DNA of 64,000 bases from Pseudosulfitobacter sp. DSM 107133 (GTDB taxonomy: Bacteria > Pseudomonadota > Alphaproteobacteria > Rhodobacterales > Rhodobacteraceae). The stretch is from NCBI RefSeq assembly GCF_022788695.1, contig NZ_CP085154.1:3286001-3350000 (forward strand), given 5' to 3'. The notes beneath the pieces are model-generated. The model was not told the origin of the DNA. It made no database searches and saw nothing but the letters and a program-made list of their open reading frames with translations. Positions 35,427 to 42,963 of the stretch are shown here, in pieces. The translations under genes were made by a program, and so were the position numbers. How positions within the stretch are numbered: the stretch's first letter is position 1; every line of letters starts with the position of its first letter.

Positions 35427-36239
35427 TCAGGGCTTGACGAATTTCGCGCCGGTGTCGTTGCGCTGCCCGACGCGAATGCGGGTGGCAGAAGGTGCCGCAC
35501 TTTGCTGAAACCCGCCGCCGGCCAACAATTCCGACCGCAACTCCTCCAAAGGTTCGCCCAGCGATGTGCCCAGTGACACGTTTTTTCCGTCCAGATCAGC
35601 CTTGGCCGAAACCACCGACACGATGTTGGCCTCGCCTCCGTCAAAGCTGAAGATCGGCGCGCCGGATGACCCGAAATCGACATTGCACGAGGTGATCAGC
35701 ACGCCTTCCTGACGCGACAGCACGGTACAGACCTCTTGCAGCGACGGCACTTCTGAACGTGATTTCGCATAGCTGACCACACCCACCCGGTCGCCCGTTG
35801 CCGGTCGCACGGCCGTGCCAAAAGGGCGGATCGTGGTGTTGCGAATAGGTTGATCCAGCTCAAGCAGCGCCAGATCGTTGCGCACACGCTCGGATGAAAC
35901 CTTGCCGTCGTAAACATACTTCGGATGCACCACGGCACGGCGCACATTGCGATAGGCCGATGCCCGCCCGTTGCGCCAACCGGCCAGAAATTCAATCTTT
36001 TCGTGGTCAATCGGCTGTTTGCTGCGTTTGTCGAACAGGCAATGCGCCGCTGTCAGCACCAGATTGGGCGCGATCAACGCACCGGTGCAAAAGCCGATTC
36101 CATCAAGGTCCAGACGCCCGACAGCCTCCCATTCGCGGCCCGTGTTTGTCGTTTCCAGTCGGCGCAGTTGCGCATCCTGCGCAAAGGCAGTGGACGCGAC
36201 CACAATGGCCATCAGGGTCAGGGACATCCAACGCCGCAT
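35427..36239 (-). CDS. Secreted trypsin-like serine protease (S1 family)
   Basis: A 270-residue exported protease. Signal peptide MRRWMSLTLMAIVVASTAFA, then the catalytic triad of family S1: H66 in LVLTAAHC, D122 in NDLALLEL and S192 in DFGSSGAPIF. The C51/C67 pair can form the disulfide next to the histidine. It is likely periplasmic or secreted; no PDZ domain, so not a DegP/HtrA protein. The hsp20 promoter is just downstream. The target is unknown. A 68-bp gap separates it from glcF on the same strand. Confidence 0.87.
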   Translation of the reverse strand: MRRWMSLTLMAIVVASTAFAQDAQLRRLETTNTGREWEAVGRLDLDGIGFCTGALIAPNLVLTAAHCLFDKRSKQPIDHEKIEFLAGWRNGRASAYRNVRRAVVHPKYVYDGKVSSERVRNDLALLELDQPIRNTTIRPFGTAVRPATGDRVGVVSYAKSRSEVPSLQEVCTVLSRQEGVLITSCNVDFGSSGAPIFSFDGGEANIVSVVSAKADLDGKNVSLGTSLGEPLEELRSELLAGGGFQQSAAPSATRIRVGQRNDTGAKFVKP

Positions 36240-36307
36240 TTATCTCTCCTAGAGGGTTGCGCACGGACTACGCGCGCCATGCGGCGACATTATGGCAAGC
36301 ACGACAT

Positions 36308-37696
36308 TCAGCGCAACATTGGCACCGCGGGCGCGCCGCCTGTTTTGCGGTCCAAAGCGGGGGGGCGCGGCCCGCCCGTCGCCCAGTCCAGCAGCTCGAC
36401 CGTGTGCACAACCGGAACCCCCGTGGCGCTGCCGATCTGCATCATGCAACCGATGTTTCCCGCCGCGATGATGTCGGGATTTTTGGCCTCAAGCGTGCGC
36501 ACCTTGCGCGCCTTCAGCTGCGCCGAAATCTCGGGCTGCATCAGGTTATAGGTGCCCGCAGACCCACAGCACAGATGGCTGTCTGCCGGTTCAACCACAC
36601 CAAATCCGGCCAGCTTGAGCAGGGTCTTGGGATGGGTTTTGATCTGCTGTCCGTGCTGCAACGAACAGGCGGCGTGATAGGCAACGGTGACAGTGCGCTC
36701 CCTGTCTTCGGGCGCTGTGGCGTCGGTGCCCGCAATGCACATCGCGGCCATATTGGCGCTGCGTGTGATGTGTTCTGGCGTCATCAACTGGACCAGCAAT
36801 TCGCTTATGTCCATTGCCTTGGCGGCCACGCGCCGGGCGTCACCCTCAAGATCGGTGCCCGCGAACATATGGCCGTAATCCTTTACCGTCGTGCCACAGC
36901 CCGAGGTGTTGATCACAATCGCATCCAGCCCGTCACCGTCCATTTCGCCAGCCCAGGCGGCAATGTTTCTGGAGGCCGCCGCATGGCTTTCATCGCTTTT
37001 GCCCATGTGGTGCGTCAACGCCCCGCAACAGCCCGCCCCCTTGGCCACGACCACCTCGCAACCCAGCCGCGTCAGCAGCCGGATGGTGGCGTCGTTGATG
37101 TCGGTGTTCAGCGCCTTTTGCGCACAGCCCGTCATCAGTGCCACGCGCCTTGTGCGCGCCGCCACCGGCGCAAAGCTTTGCGGATCGTCGTTGCGGCTGA
37201 CAGGGGGCACCTGTTTGGGTGCCATCGCGATCATCGCCCGCAGCCGTGGATCGGGCAGAAACCGCGCAAAGGGCCGCGCCATCTTGGCCCCCAAAAGCGC
37301 CACCCGAAACCGTGTCGGATAGGGCAAGATGCGCGCCAGCACCCAGCGCAAGGCGCGGTCGGTAAGGGGACGTTTGTAATTGTCCTCGATGTATTCGCGG
37401 GCCTGATCCACCAGATGCATGTAATGCACCCCCGACGGGCAGGTCGTCATACACGCCAGGCACGACAGACAACGGTCGATGTGCCCCACCGTCTTGGCAT
37501 CCGGCACCCGCTCGTTTTCCAGCATGTCCTTGATCAGATAAATCCGCCCGCGCGGGCTGTCCAATTCGTCACCCAACACCTGATATGTGGGACAGGTCGC
37601 TGTGCAAAACCCGCAATGCACGCAAGACCGCAGGATCTGGTTGGCGCGTTGTATCTTCGGGTCCTGCAACTGTTCAGGCGTAAATGTCGTTTGCAT
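36308..37696 (-). CDS. glcF: Glycolate oxidase iron-sulfur subunit GlcF
   Basis: A 462-residue protein with two 4Fe-4S ferredoxin sites near the N-terminus: CVHCGFCTATCP and CLSCLACMTTCPSG. Two CCG domains follow (GCCGALTHHMG; LCCGSAGTYNLMQPE). GlcF carries electrons from the FAD subunits to the quinone pool during glycolate oxidation to glyoxylate. RBS AAGAGAG. It lies at the distal end of glcD-glcE-(122-aa membrane protein)-glcF. Confidence 0.93.
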   Translation of the reverse strand: MQTTFTPEQLQDPKIQRANQILRSCVHCGFCTATCPTYQVLGDELDSPRGRIYLIKDMLENERVPDAKTVGHIDRCLSCLACMTTCPSGVHYMHLVDQAREYIEDNYKRPLTDRALRWVLARILPYPTRFRVALLGAKMARPFARFLPDPRLRAMIAMAPKQVPPVSRNDDPQSFAPVAARTRRVALMTGCAQKALNTDINDATIRLLTRLGCEVVVAKGAGCCGALTHHMGKSDESHAAASRNIAAWAGEMDGDGLDAIVINTSGCGTTVKDYGHMFAGTDLEGDARRVAAKAMDISELLVQLMTPEHITRSANMAAMCIAGTDATAPEDRERTVTVAYHAACSLQHGQQIKTHPKTLLKLAGFGVVEPADSHLCCGSAGTYNLMQPEISAQLKARKVRTLEAKNPDIIAAGNIGCMMQIGSATGVPVVHTVELLDWATGGPRPPALDRKTGGAPAVPMLR

Positions 37697-37706
37697 TATC
37701 TCTCTT

Positions 37707-38075
37707 TCAACTGCTCATCAGACGGGCCGAAGCCAGACCAAACCACGGCACGGTGGTGCCGATTGCACCCATAATGCCGGTCCACCGGCGCATGGCCCGA
37801 CCTGAATCAACCTGCCGCAACGCCAAAGCGACCAGCGCCAGCACAGCGATCCATGCGGCCCAGATCAGCCCGATGCCCAGCCATGTCGCCCATATGTTTA
37901 CCCCCCAGGGGACGGGCGCCAGAAACCGAAGCCACAGGCTCGCAGTGGCGCAGATCACCATGGCCAAAGCCAGCCTGGCAAGAACGCCCGTCGAGGGCGT
38001 CAAACGCATCAACCGCAAAAAGACCCAGGGGCCAAGGCCGAAAACCACGGCGAACAAGGTCAGCCATATCCCCAT
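37707..38075 (-). CDS. Small membrane protein inside the glc operon
   Basis: A 122-residue protein with three or four TM segments: LTLFAVVFGLGPWVFLRL, LARLALAMVICATASLWL and IWAAWIAVLALVALAL. The ATG at 38075 overlaps the glcE stop (TGATG); a GTG at 38078 is an alternative. It is 10 bp upstream of glcF, so it must be cotranslated with the glycolate oxidase subunits. No family recognised. It might anchor GlcF or the complex to the membrane (inference); no such subunit exists in the E. coli enzyme. Confidence 0.72.
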   Translation of the reverse strand: MGIWLTLFAVVFGLGPWVFLRLMRLTPSTGVLARLALAMVICATASLWLRFLAPVPWGVNIWATWLGIGLIWAAWIAVLALVALALRQVDSGRAMRRWTGIMGAIGTTVPWFGLASARLMSS

Positions 38076-39190
38076 CACGCCGCCTTCATATCACCGGGGC
38101 ACAGCACCCCGCGCGGATCGAACCGGGCGCGCACGCCATCGGTCAACGCGGCCAGCGCTGCCGGCTCGGGCTGGAACACCCCCAGCCGCGCGCGCGTCTG
38201 CGCATCGGCCCGCACCAGCGTCGCATGTCCGGCCAAAGGTGCGATCATCGCCCGCAAATCCGTTCCTTCAGCGCACAGCACCCAGATCAACCCGCCCCCC
38301 CAATCCAGCAGATAATCTGCACTCACTGGCAAGGCAGCGACCACAGTCGGCGCATCGCCGGGCTTGACCGACACCCGCCACACATTGCCCGCACGCCCGA
38401 CAAAGGGCTGCACGTCGCGCACATCACGCCACAGCGTTTTCGATGCCCCCGCGTCCAGCCGCTCAACGCCGCCAAATCCGCCCAAAATCTCCTCAAGCGC
38501 CGCCAACCGATAGGCAACCGAGGCGTCGAACCCTTCGACCCGCACCACGGCCCCGCGCTCGGGCAGAAACGCCGCCCCTGTCACCTCGAACGCCGATCCC
38601 AACCCGCGTGACAGCGCCGCCACCGCTTGCTCGACCACACCCGTGGCAATGACCAGACTGGCCTCGGTTTCCGGCGCGGGCAGCACTTTCATCGCAACCT
38701 CGCTCAACACACCCAAGGTGCCGAACGACCCGCACATCAGCTTGACCAGATCATAGCCGGTGACATTCTTCATCACCCGCCCGCCGTTCTTCACGATCCG
38801 CCCGGCACCATCGACAAAGCGCACCCCCAGCGCAAAATCCCGCGCAGCGCCCACCGCAATCCGCCGCGGCCCGCTGACATTGGCGGCCATCACCCCGCCA
38901 ATGGTCGGTGTGCCAGATGTCCCCAGCAAGGCACGGTGATCCATCGGCTCAAACGCCAGCCGCTGGTTTTCCGCCGCCAGCGCTGCCTCGATCTTGGCCA
39001 CCGGCGTGCCGGCGCCGGCAACCAGCGTCAAAGCCCCCGGTTCATAAAGGCTAATCCCGCCCAACCCAGCCGTGGACAGCACATCACCCGCCCCCGCAAA
39101 ACCACGCGTACCACCACCCTGCACGCTCAGCGGCCCCTTGGCCCCGGCTATCATTCCTGCCAGCTCTTCTTCGCTCTGCGGTGTCATCAT
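38075..39190 (-). CDS. glcE: Glycolate oxidase FAD-binding subunit GlcE
   Basis: A 371-residue FAD-linked oxidase of the VAO/PCMH fold. The sequence shows GPLSVQGGGTRGFAGAGD, LLGTSGTPTIGGVMAANVSGPRRIAVGAARD and VKNGGRVMKNVTGYDLVKLMCGSFGTLG (short extracts), the GlcE signature. It pairs with GlcD to oxidise glycolate. Two ATGs (39190, 39187) occur in a row. Repeat copy C lies between this gene and glcD. Confidence 0.92.
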   Translation of the reverse strand: MMTPQSEEELAGMIAGAKGPLSVQGGGTRGFAGAGDVLSTAGLGGISLYEPGALTLVAGAGTPVAKIEAALAAENQRLAFEPMDHRALLGTSGTPTIGGVMAANVSGPRRIAVGAARDFALGVRFVDGAGRIVKNGGRVMKNVTGYDLVKLMCGSFGTLGVLSEVAMKVLPAPETEASLVIATGVVEQAVAALSRGLGSAFEVTGAAFLPERGAVVRVEGFDASVAYRLAALEEILGGFGGVERLDAGASKTLWRDVRDVQPFVGRAGNVWRVSVKPGDAPTVVAALPVSADYLLDWGGGLIWVLCAEGTDLRAMIAPLAGHATLVRADAQTRARLGVFQPEPAALAALTDGVRARFDPRGVLCPGDMKAA

Positions 39191-39194
39191 TTTC

Positions 39195-39237
39195 TTTTGG
39201 CTCCAAATATCCCGGGGGGTCAGGGGGCTGGCCCCCT
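39195..39237 (-). repeat. Post-stop GC-rich intergenic repeat, copy C
   Basis: Sits between the glcD stop and the glcE start. It holds GGGGGCTGGCCCCCT (39223-39237), identical to copy A, and a CCCGGGATATTTGGAGCC segment on the minus strand. Confidence 0.72.
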
Positions 39238-40684
39238 ATTGCGCCGCCACAGCAATTGCGCGCCGCGTCTCGGAAGCATCCAGCGGAAACACTTTTGCGG
39301 GGTTCAGCAACCATTGCGGATCGAACACGTCCTTCACCGCCATCTGCGCTTCCAGATCGTCCTTGTTGTACTGCACATGCATCAGATCGCGCTTTTCTAT
39401 GCCTACGCCATGTTCGCCGGTCAGGCAGCCGCCCGCCTCGACGCACAGTTTCAGCACATCAGCGCCAAAGGCCTCGCACAGCTCCAGATCCCCCGGCTTG
39501 TTCGCATCGAACAGGATCAGCGGATGCATGTTGCCATCACCCGCATGGAACACATTGCCCACCCGCAGCCCGTATTCCGCCGACATCTCGCCGATACGCC
39601 GCAGCACGAAAGGCAACGACGACACCGGGATCGTCCCGTCCAGACACATGTAATCGTTGATCTGCCCCATCGCGCCGAACGCACTCTTGCGCCCCAGCCA
39701 GATGCGGGCACTTTCCTCGGGAGACTTGCTTTCGCGCAACTCGACCGGATTGTGCCGCCGCGCGATTTCCATGATCCGCGACAGCTGGTCATCAATCTCG
39801 GCCTCTGACCCTTCCACTTCGACGATCAACAAGGCCTCGCAGTCAGGGTATCCGGCACCGGCAAAAGCTTCGGTCGCCTCGATACAGGGCCGGTCCATGA
39901 ATTCGATGGCCACCGGCAGAACACCCGCCTTGATGATGTCCGACACGCAGGCCCCCGCGACTTCGTTGTCGTCAAACCCCATCAACACAGGCCGTGCGCC
40001 CTCGGGCTTGTGCAGGATGCGCAGGGTCGCCTCGGTCACCACGCCCAACTGTCCTTCCGAGCCGCAGATGACACCCAACAGGTCCAACCCGCCCGCGTCC
40101 AGATAGCCGCCTCCGATCTCGACGACAGTGCCATCCATCCGCACCAGAGTGACACCCATAAGGTTGTTGGTTGTCACCCCGTATTTCAGACAATGCGCCC
40201 CGCCGCTGTTCATTGCGATATTGCCCGCAATGGCACAGGCCAGCTGGCTGGACGGATCGGGCGCATAGAAAAACCCGTCTTCCTCGACAGCGCCCGTAAC
40301 GCTCAGATTGGTGCGCCCCGTCTGCACGCGGATGATCCGGTTGGCATAATCCGTCTCGATCACATCGTTCATCCGCGCCACGCCCAGAATCACACAATCC
40401 GCTGTGGGCAGTGCGCCACCGGCCAGCGAGGTGCCCGACCCGCGCGGCACAACTGGCACGCCCTCTTCATGGCAAATGCGCAGCACGTCCGAAACTTCCC
40501 GGGTCGAGGCCGGCAACACTGCCACCATCGGCGCGCATCTATAGGCGGTCAGCGCGTCGCACTCATAGGCGCGCGTTTCGGACTCGTCGCTGATCACCGC
40601 ATCGGCGGGCAAGACCTGCAACAGACGCGCGACCACACGGTCCTTGCATGCCAGAATGGCGGGATTGGGGATCGGCATTTCCAT
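39236..40684 (-). CDS. glcD: Glycolate oxidase catalytic FAD subunit GlcD
   Basis: A 482-residue FAD-linked oxidase. Key stretches: VPVVPRGSGTSLAGGALPT (FAD PCMH motif), YAPDPSSQLACAIAGNIAMNSGG, GVTTNNLMGVTLV and the C-terminal GEHGVGIEKRDLM. It oxidises glycolate (and D-lactate) to glyoxylate. ATG at 40684 lies behind AAGGAG. First gene of the glc operon; a GntR-type palindrome (40698-40720) occupies the leader, so expression is likely induced by glycolate. Confidence 0.94.
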   Translation of the reverse strand: MEMPIPNPAILACKDRVVARLLQVLPADAVISDESETRAYECDALTAYRCAPMVAVLPASTREVSDVLRICHEEGVPVVPRGSGTSLAGGALPTADCVILGVARMNDVIETDYANRIIRVQTGRTNLSVTGAVEEDGFFYAPDPSSQLACAIAGNIAMNSGGAHCLKYGVTTNNLMGVTLVRMDGTVVEIGGGYLDAGGLDLLGVICGSEGQLGVVTEATLRILHKPEGARPVLMGFDDNEVAGACVSDIIKAGVLPVAIEFMDRPCIEATEAFAGAGYPDCEALLIVEVEGSEAEIDDQLSRIMEIARRHNPVELRESKSPEESARIWLGRKSAFGAMGQINDYMCLDGTIPVSSLPFVLRRIGEMSAEYGLRVGNVFHAGDGNMHPLILFDANKPGDLELCEAFGADVLKLCVEAGGCLTGEHGVGIEKRDLMHVQYNKDDLEAQMAVKDVFDPQWLLNPAKVFPLDASETRRAIAVAAQ

Positions 40685-40697
40685 GGCTGCTCCTTCT

Positions 40698-40720
40698 ATT
40701 GGTAAAATAATATTACCAAT
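40698..40720. promoter_or_regulatory. Candidate GntR/GlcC-type operator for the glc operon
   Basis: Perfect 8-bp arms ATTGGTAA (40698-40705) and TTACCAAT (40713-40720) around 7 bp of A/T. It lies 14 bp upstream of the glcD ATG. The TTGGT/ACCAA halves fit regulators of the FadR branch (GlcC, LldR, PdhR), though the spacing is wider than usual. Confidence 0.6.
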
Positions 40721-40764
40721 TTGACCGCGTGACAAGGGGCCAGACAACACCCTATCACTGTATC

Positions 40765-41463
40765 ATGACATGGACCAATCGCCTTGCCCTGTTTGATACG
40801 CTTGATTACACGGCCCTGAGCCTGCTGATTGCTGCGTGGCTGGTGATTGGCTGGCGCGTCGAAAGCACCACGTCCAAGGCCCCGTCAACAGCCCGGATCA
40901 TGGCGGGATACCGGCGCGAGTGGATGATCCAGATGATCACACGCAACCCGCGCATCTTTGACGCCCATGTGCTCGGCAGCCTGCGCCAAAGCACGGCCTT
41001 CTTTGCCTCTACCGCCGCCATCGCCATCGGCGGTGCACTGGCGATGATCGGCAACGCCGAACGCATCACTGACATCGCGAACGATCTGATACTGGTTTCG
41101 GAACCGGTTTTTGTCTGGGAGGCAAAGCTGCTGATCATCAGCCTGTTCCTGACCAATGCCTTCCTGAAATTCGTCTGGGCGAACCGTCTGTTCGGCTACG
41201 CCGCCGTTGTCATGGCCGCGGTGCCCAACGACCCCAACGACCCGCTGGCCCTGACCCGCGCAAACCAGTCCGCCGAGATCAACATAATCGCCGCCCGCAG
41301 CTTCAACCGTGGCTTGCGGGCCGTTTATTTCGGCATCGCAATGACTGCCTGGCTGCTGGGGCCGGTTCCGCTGATGGTCGCCACCGCCTTTACCCTTGCC
41401 GTGATCTGGCGGCGTGAATTTGCCTCGCACGCACGCCGTATCCTTCTGGAGGCCGCGGAATGA
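40765..41463 (+). CDS. DUF599-family membrane protein
   Basis: A 232-residue protein with four or five TM segments. It shows the DUF599 pattern: YRREWMIQMITRNPRIFDAHVLGSL (extract: NPRIFDAHVLGSLRQS), TAFFASTAAIAIGGALAMIG and NAFLKFVWANRLFGYAAVVMAAVPN. Function unknown. The gene diverges from glcD, with the palindromic operator between them. The stop overlaps the next start (ATGA, 41460-41463). Confidence 0.8.
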   Translation: MTWTNRLALFDTLDYTALSLLIAAWLVIGWRVESTTSKAPSTARIMAGYRREWMIQMITRNPRIFDAHVLGSLRQSTAFFASTAAIAIGGALAMIGNAERITDIANDLILVSEPVFVWEAKLLIISLFLTNAFLKFVWANRLFGYAAVVMAAVPNDPNDPLALTRANQSAEINIIAARSFNRGLRAVYFGIAMTAWLLGPVPLMVATAFTLAVIWRREFASHARRILLEAAE

Positions 41464-41810
41464 AATGGCTCGCCGCCTTCGCCCTCACATCCACGGCTGC
41501 TCTTGCAGAACCGCCCGTTATTACCGCCGTCAGCGCCACCCAAACCGGTGACACATGGCAATTCAGCGTAACAATCGCCCACCCCGATGCCGGCTGGGAC
41601 CATTACGCCGACGGCTGGCGGGTGCTGGATATGGACGGAAATGAACTGGGGATGCGTGTGCTGGCGCATCCGCATGTCAACGAACAGCCCTTTACCCGCA
41701 CACTTTCCGGCGTGGAAATCCCCACAGGCACCCGACAGGTGCAGATACAGGCCCGCGCGCTGCCCGACGGCTGGAACGTAGAGACCACACAAGTGAACCT
41801 GCGCCCTTAG
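41460..41810 (+). CDS. Small secreted protein of unknown function
   Basis: A 116-residue product with a Sec signal (MKWLAAFALTSTAALA). The mature domain is beta-rich, with HPDAGWDHYADGWRVLDMDG in the middle. It looks like an immunoglobulin-like periplasmic module. Coupled to the DUF599 gene (ATGA). Its TAG stop is embedded in palindrome copy 3. I do not recognise a named family with certainty. Confidence 0.75.
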   Translation: MKWLAAFALTSTAALAEPPVITAVSATQTGDTWQFSVTIAHPDAGWDHYADGWRVLDMDGNELGMRVLAHPHVNEQPFTRTLSGVEIPTGTRQVQIQARALPDGWNVETTQVNLRP

Positions 41811-41823
41811 GGTCTGGACCCTA
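41808..41823. repeat. Stop-embedded palindrome TAGGGTCTGGACCCTA, copy 3
   Basis: The TAG stop of the small secreted protein gene starts the 16-bp motif. Identical to copy 2. Confidence 0.78.
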
Positions 41824-41833
41824 GATTCTCTGG

Positions 41834-41880
41834 TTCAAAAAATCCCGGGGACGCCCGCAGGGCGGGGGCAGAGCCCCAAA
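41834..41880 (-). repeat. Post-stop GC-rich intergenic repeat, copy D
   Basis: Begins directly after the rlmH stop on the minus strand with TTTGGGGCTCTGCCCC (stem GGGGCTCTGCCCC), then an inverted GCCCTGCGGGC and CCCCGGGATTTTTTGAACC. Diverged member of the same family as copies A-C. Confidence 0.65.
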
Positions 41881-42351
41881 TCAATCCCGATGATAGGGCG
41901 CACCGGCCAGAATAGACGCGGCACGGTACAACTGTTCGGCCAGCATCACCCGCACCAGCATGTGCGGCCAGACCATTGCCCCGAACGACAGCGCAAAATC
42001 CGCCTCGGCGCGCAGCGCAGGGTCAATTCCATCCGCCCCGCCGATCACCAGCGCCAGATCAGACCGCCCGCCATCGCGCCATCCGGCCAGACGGCTGGCA
42101 AACTTGGGCGACGTTTCCACCCGCCCGCGCTCGTCCATCACCGCCAGAAACGCGCCCTTGGGCACAGCACGACGCAGCAGCTCGGCTTCGGCGGCCATGC
42201 CACCGCCCTTGCGGTCCTCCACCTCGACGATCTGCGCCGGACCCAGGCTCAGGGCCCGTCCGGTACGATCGAAACGTGTCAGATAATCGGAAATAAGATC
42301 AGCCTCGGGGCCGCCACGCAGGCGCCCCACGGCAATGATATGAACCTTCAT
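41881..42351 (-). CDS. rlmH: 23S rRNA (pseudouridine1915-N3)-methyltransferase RlmH
   Basis: A 156-residue SPOUT methyltransferase. It begins MKVHIIAVGRLRGGPEADLISDY and ends with LPHMLVRVMLAEQLYRA-like residues (WPHMLVRVMLAEQLYRAASI) and PYHRD. FVIGGADGID-type SAM loop is LALVIGGADGIDPALR. It methylates Psi1915 in 70S ribosomes. 7 bp separate it from rsfS, forming the usual rsfS-rlmH pair. Confidence 0.95.
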   Translation of the reverse strand: MKVHIIAVGRLRGGPEADLISDYLTRFDRTGRALSLGPAQIVEVEDRKGGGMAAEAELLRRAVPKGAFLAVMDERGRVETSPKFASRLAGWRDGGRSDLALVIGGADGIDPALRAEADFALSFGAMVWPHMLVRVMLAEQLYRAASILAGAPYHRD

Positions 42352-42358
42352 AGATGCG

Positions 42359-42724
42359 TCAGTTGGCGGCGGTCGAACCGTCCGTACCCAGCCACATCTT
42401 TTCCAGTTGGTAGAACTCGCGCACTTCGGGCCGGAAGACGTGAACAATCACATCACCGGTGTCGACCAGCACCCAGTCACCTGTGTCCTTGCCCTCGATC
42501 CGCACGGGACGACCGAATGCTTCTTTCAGACGCTGCACCAGCTTTTCAGCAATCGCAGCAACCTGGCGTGAGGACCTGCCCGAGCAGACAACCATATAGT
42601 CGCCAAAGGCCGTCTTGCCGTGCAGATCGATCTGCACGACTTCTTCGGCTTTGTCATCGGAAAGGGAAGAAAGGATCAGGGCCAGCTGCGCTTCGCTGCC
42701 TGCTTCATGTGCGACGGCGCCCAT
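42359..42724 (-). CDS. rsfS: Ribosomal silencing factor RsfS
   Basis: A protein of at least 121 residues with the RsfS/DUF143 core: KAEEVVQIDLHGKTAFGDYMVVCSGRSSRQV, ETGDWVLVDTGDVIVHVFRPEVREFYQLEKMW (short extracts). It binds uL14 and blocks 50S joining in starvation. The only in-frame canonical start is the ATG at 42724, which has no RBS. A strong AGGAGG at about 42784-42789 precedes an ATG at 42780 in a different frame that stops after 18 codons; an in-frame CTG at 42775 is 8 bp from that RBS. The true N-terminus may therefore be 17 residues longer. Confidence 0.9.
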   Translation of the reverse strand: MGAVAHEAGSEAQLALILSSLSDDKAEEVVQIDLHGKTAFGDYMVVCSGRSSRQVAAIAEKLVQRLKEAFGRPVRIEGKDTGDWVLVDTGDVIVHVFRPEVREFYQLEKMWLGTDGSTAAN

Positions 42725-42963
42725 CAGTGCGGCCGTTTGGCCGGCAGCCTGTGCCGACGTTGTATGGATTGACAGGACATTGCCCTCCTAGATGCGCGCC
42801 GCCAGATCCCCGGCGCTGGGATGTAGCTCTAAGTTAGCAAGCCCCACAGCAGATTTCAACGCATGCCTGACGACATTGCAGCGCCCTGTGACATGTTGCT
42901 GAACTTGCGTGCAATACCCTGCCCTCGTTAAGGTAGGCGGACCTGATAACAAGGACCCGTCCG

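Noticed and set aside
35894..37774. Plus-strand open frame of 626 codons opposite glcF and the protease gene
   Set aside because: Arg/His/Pro-rich translation with no motif; GC-rich antisense artefact of the genuine genes.
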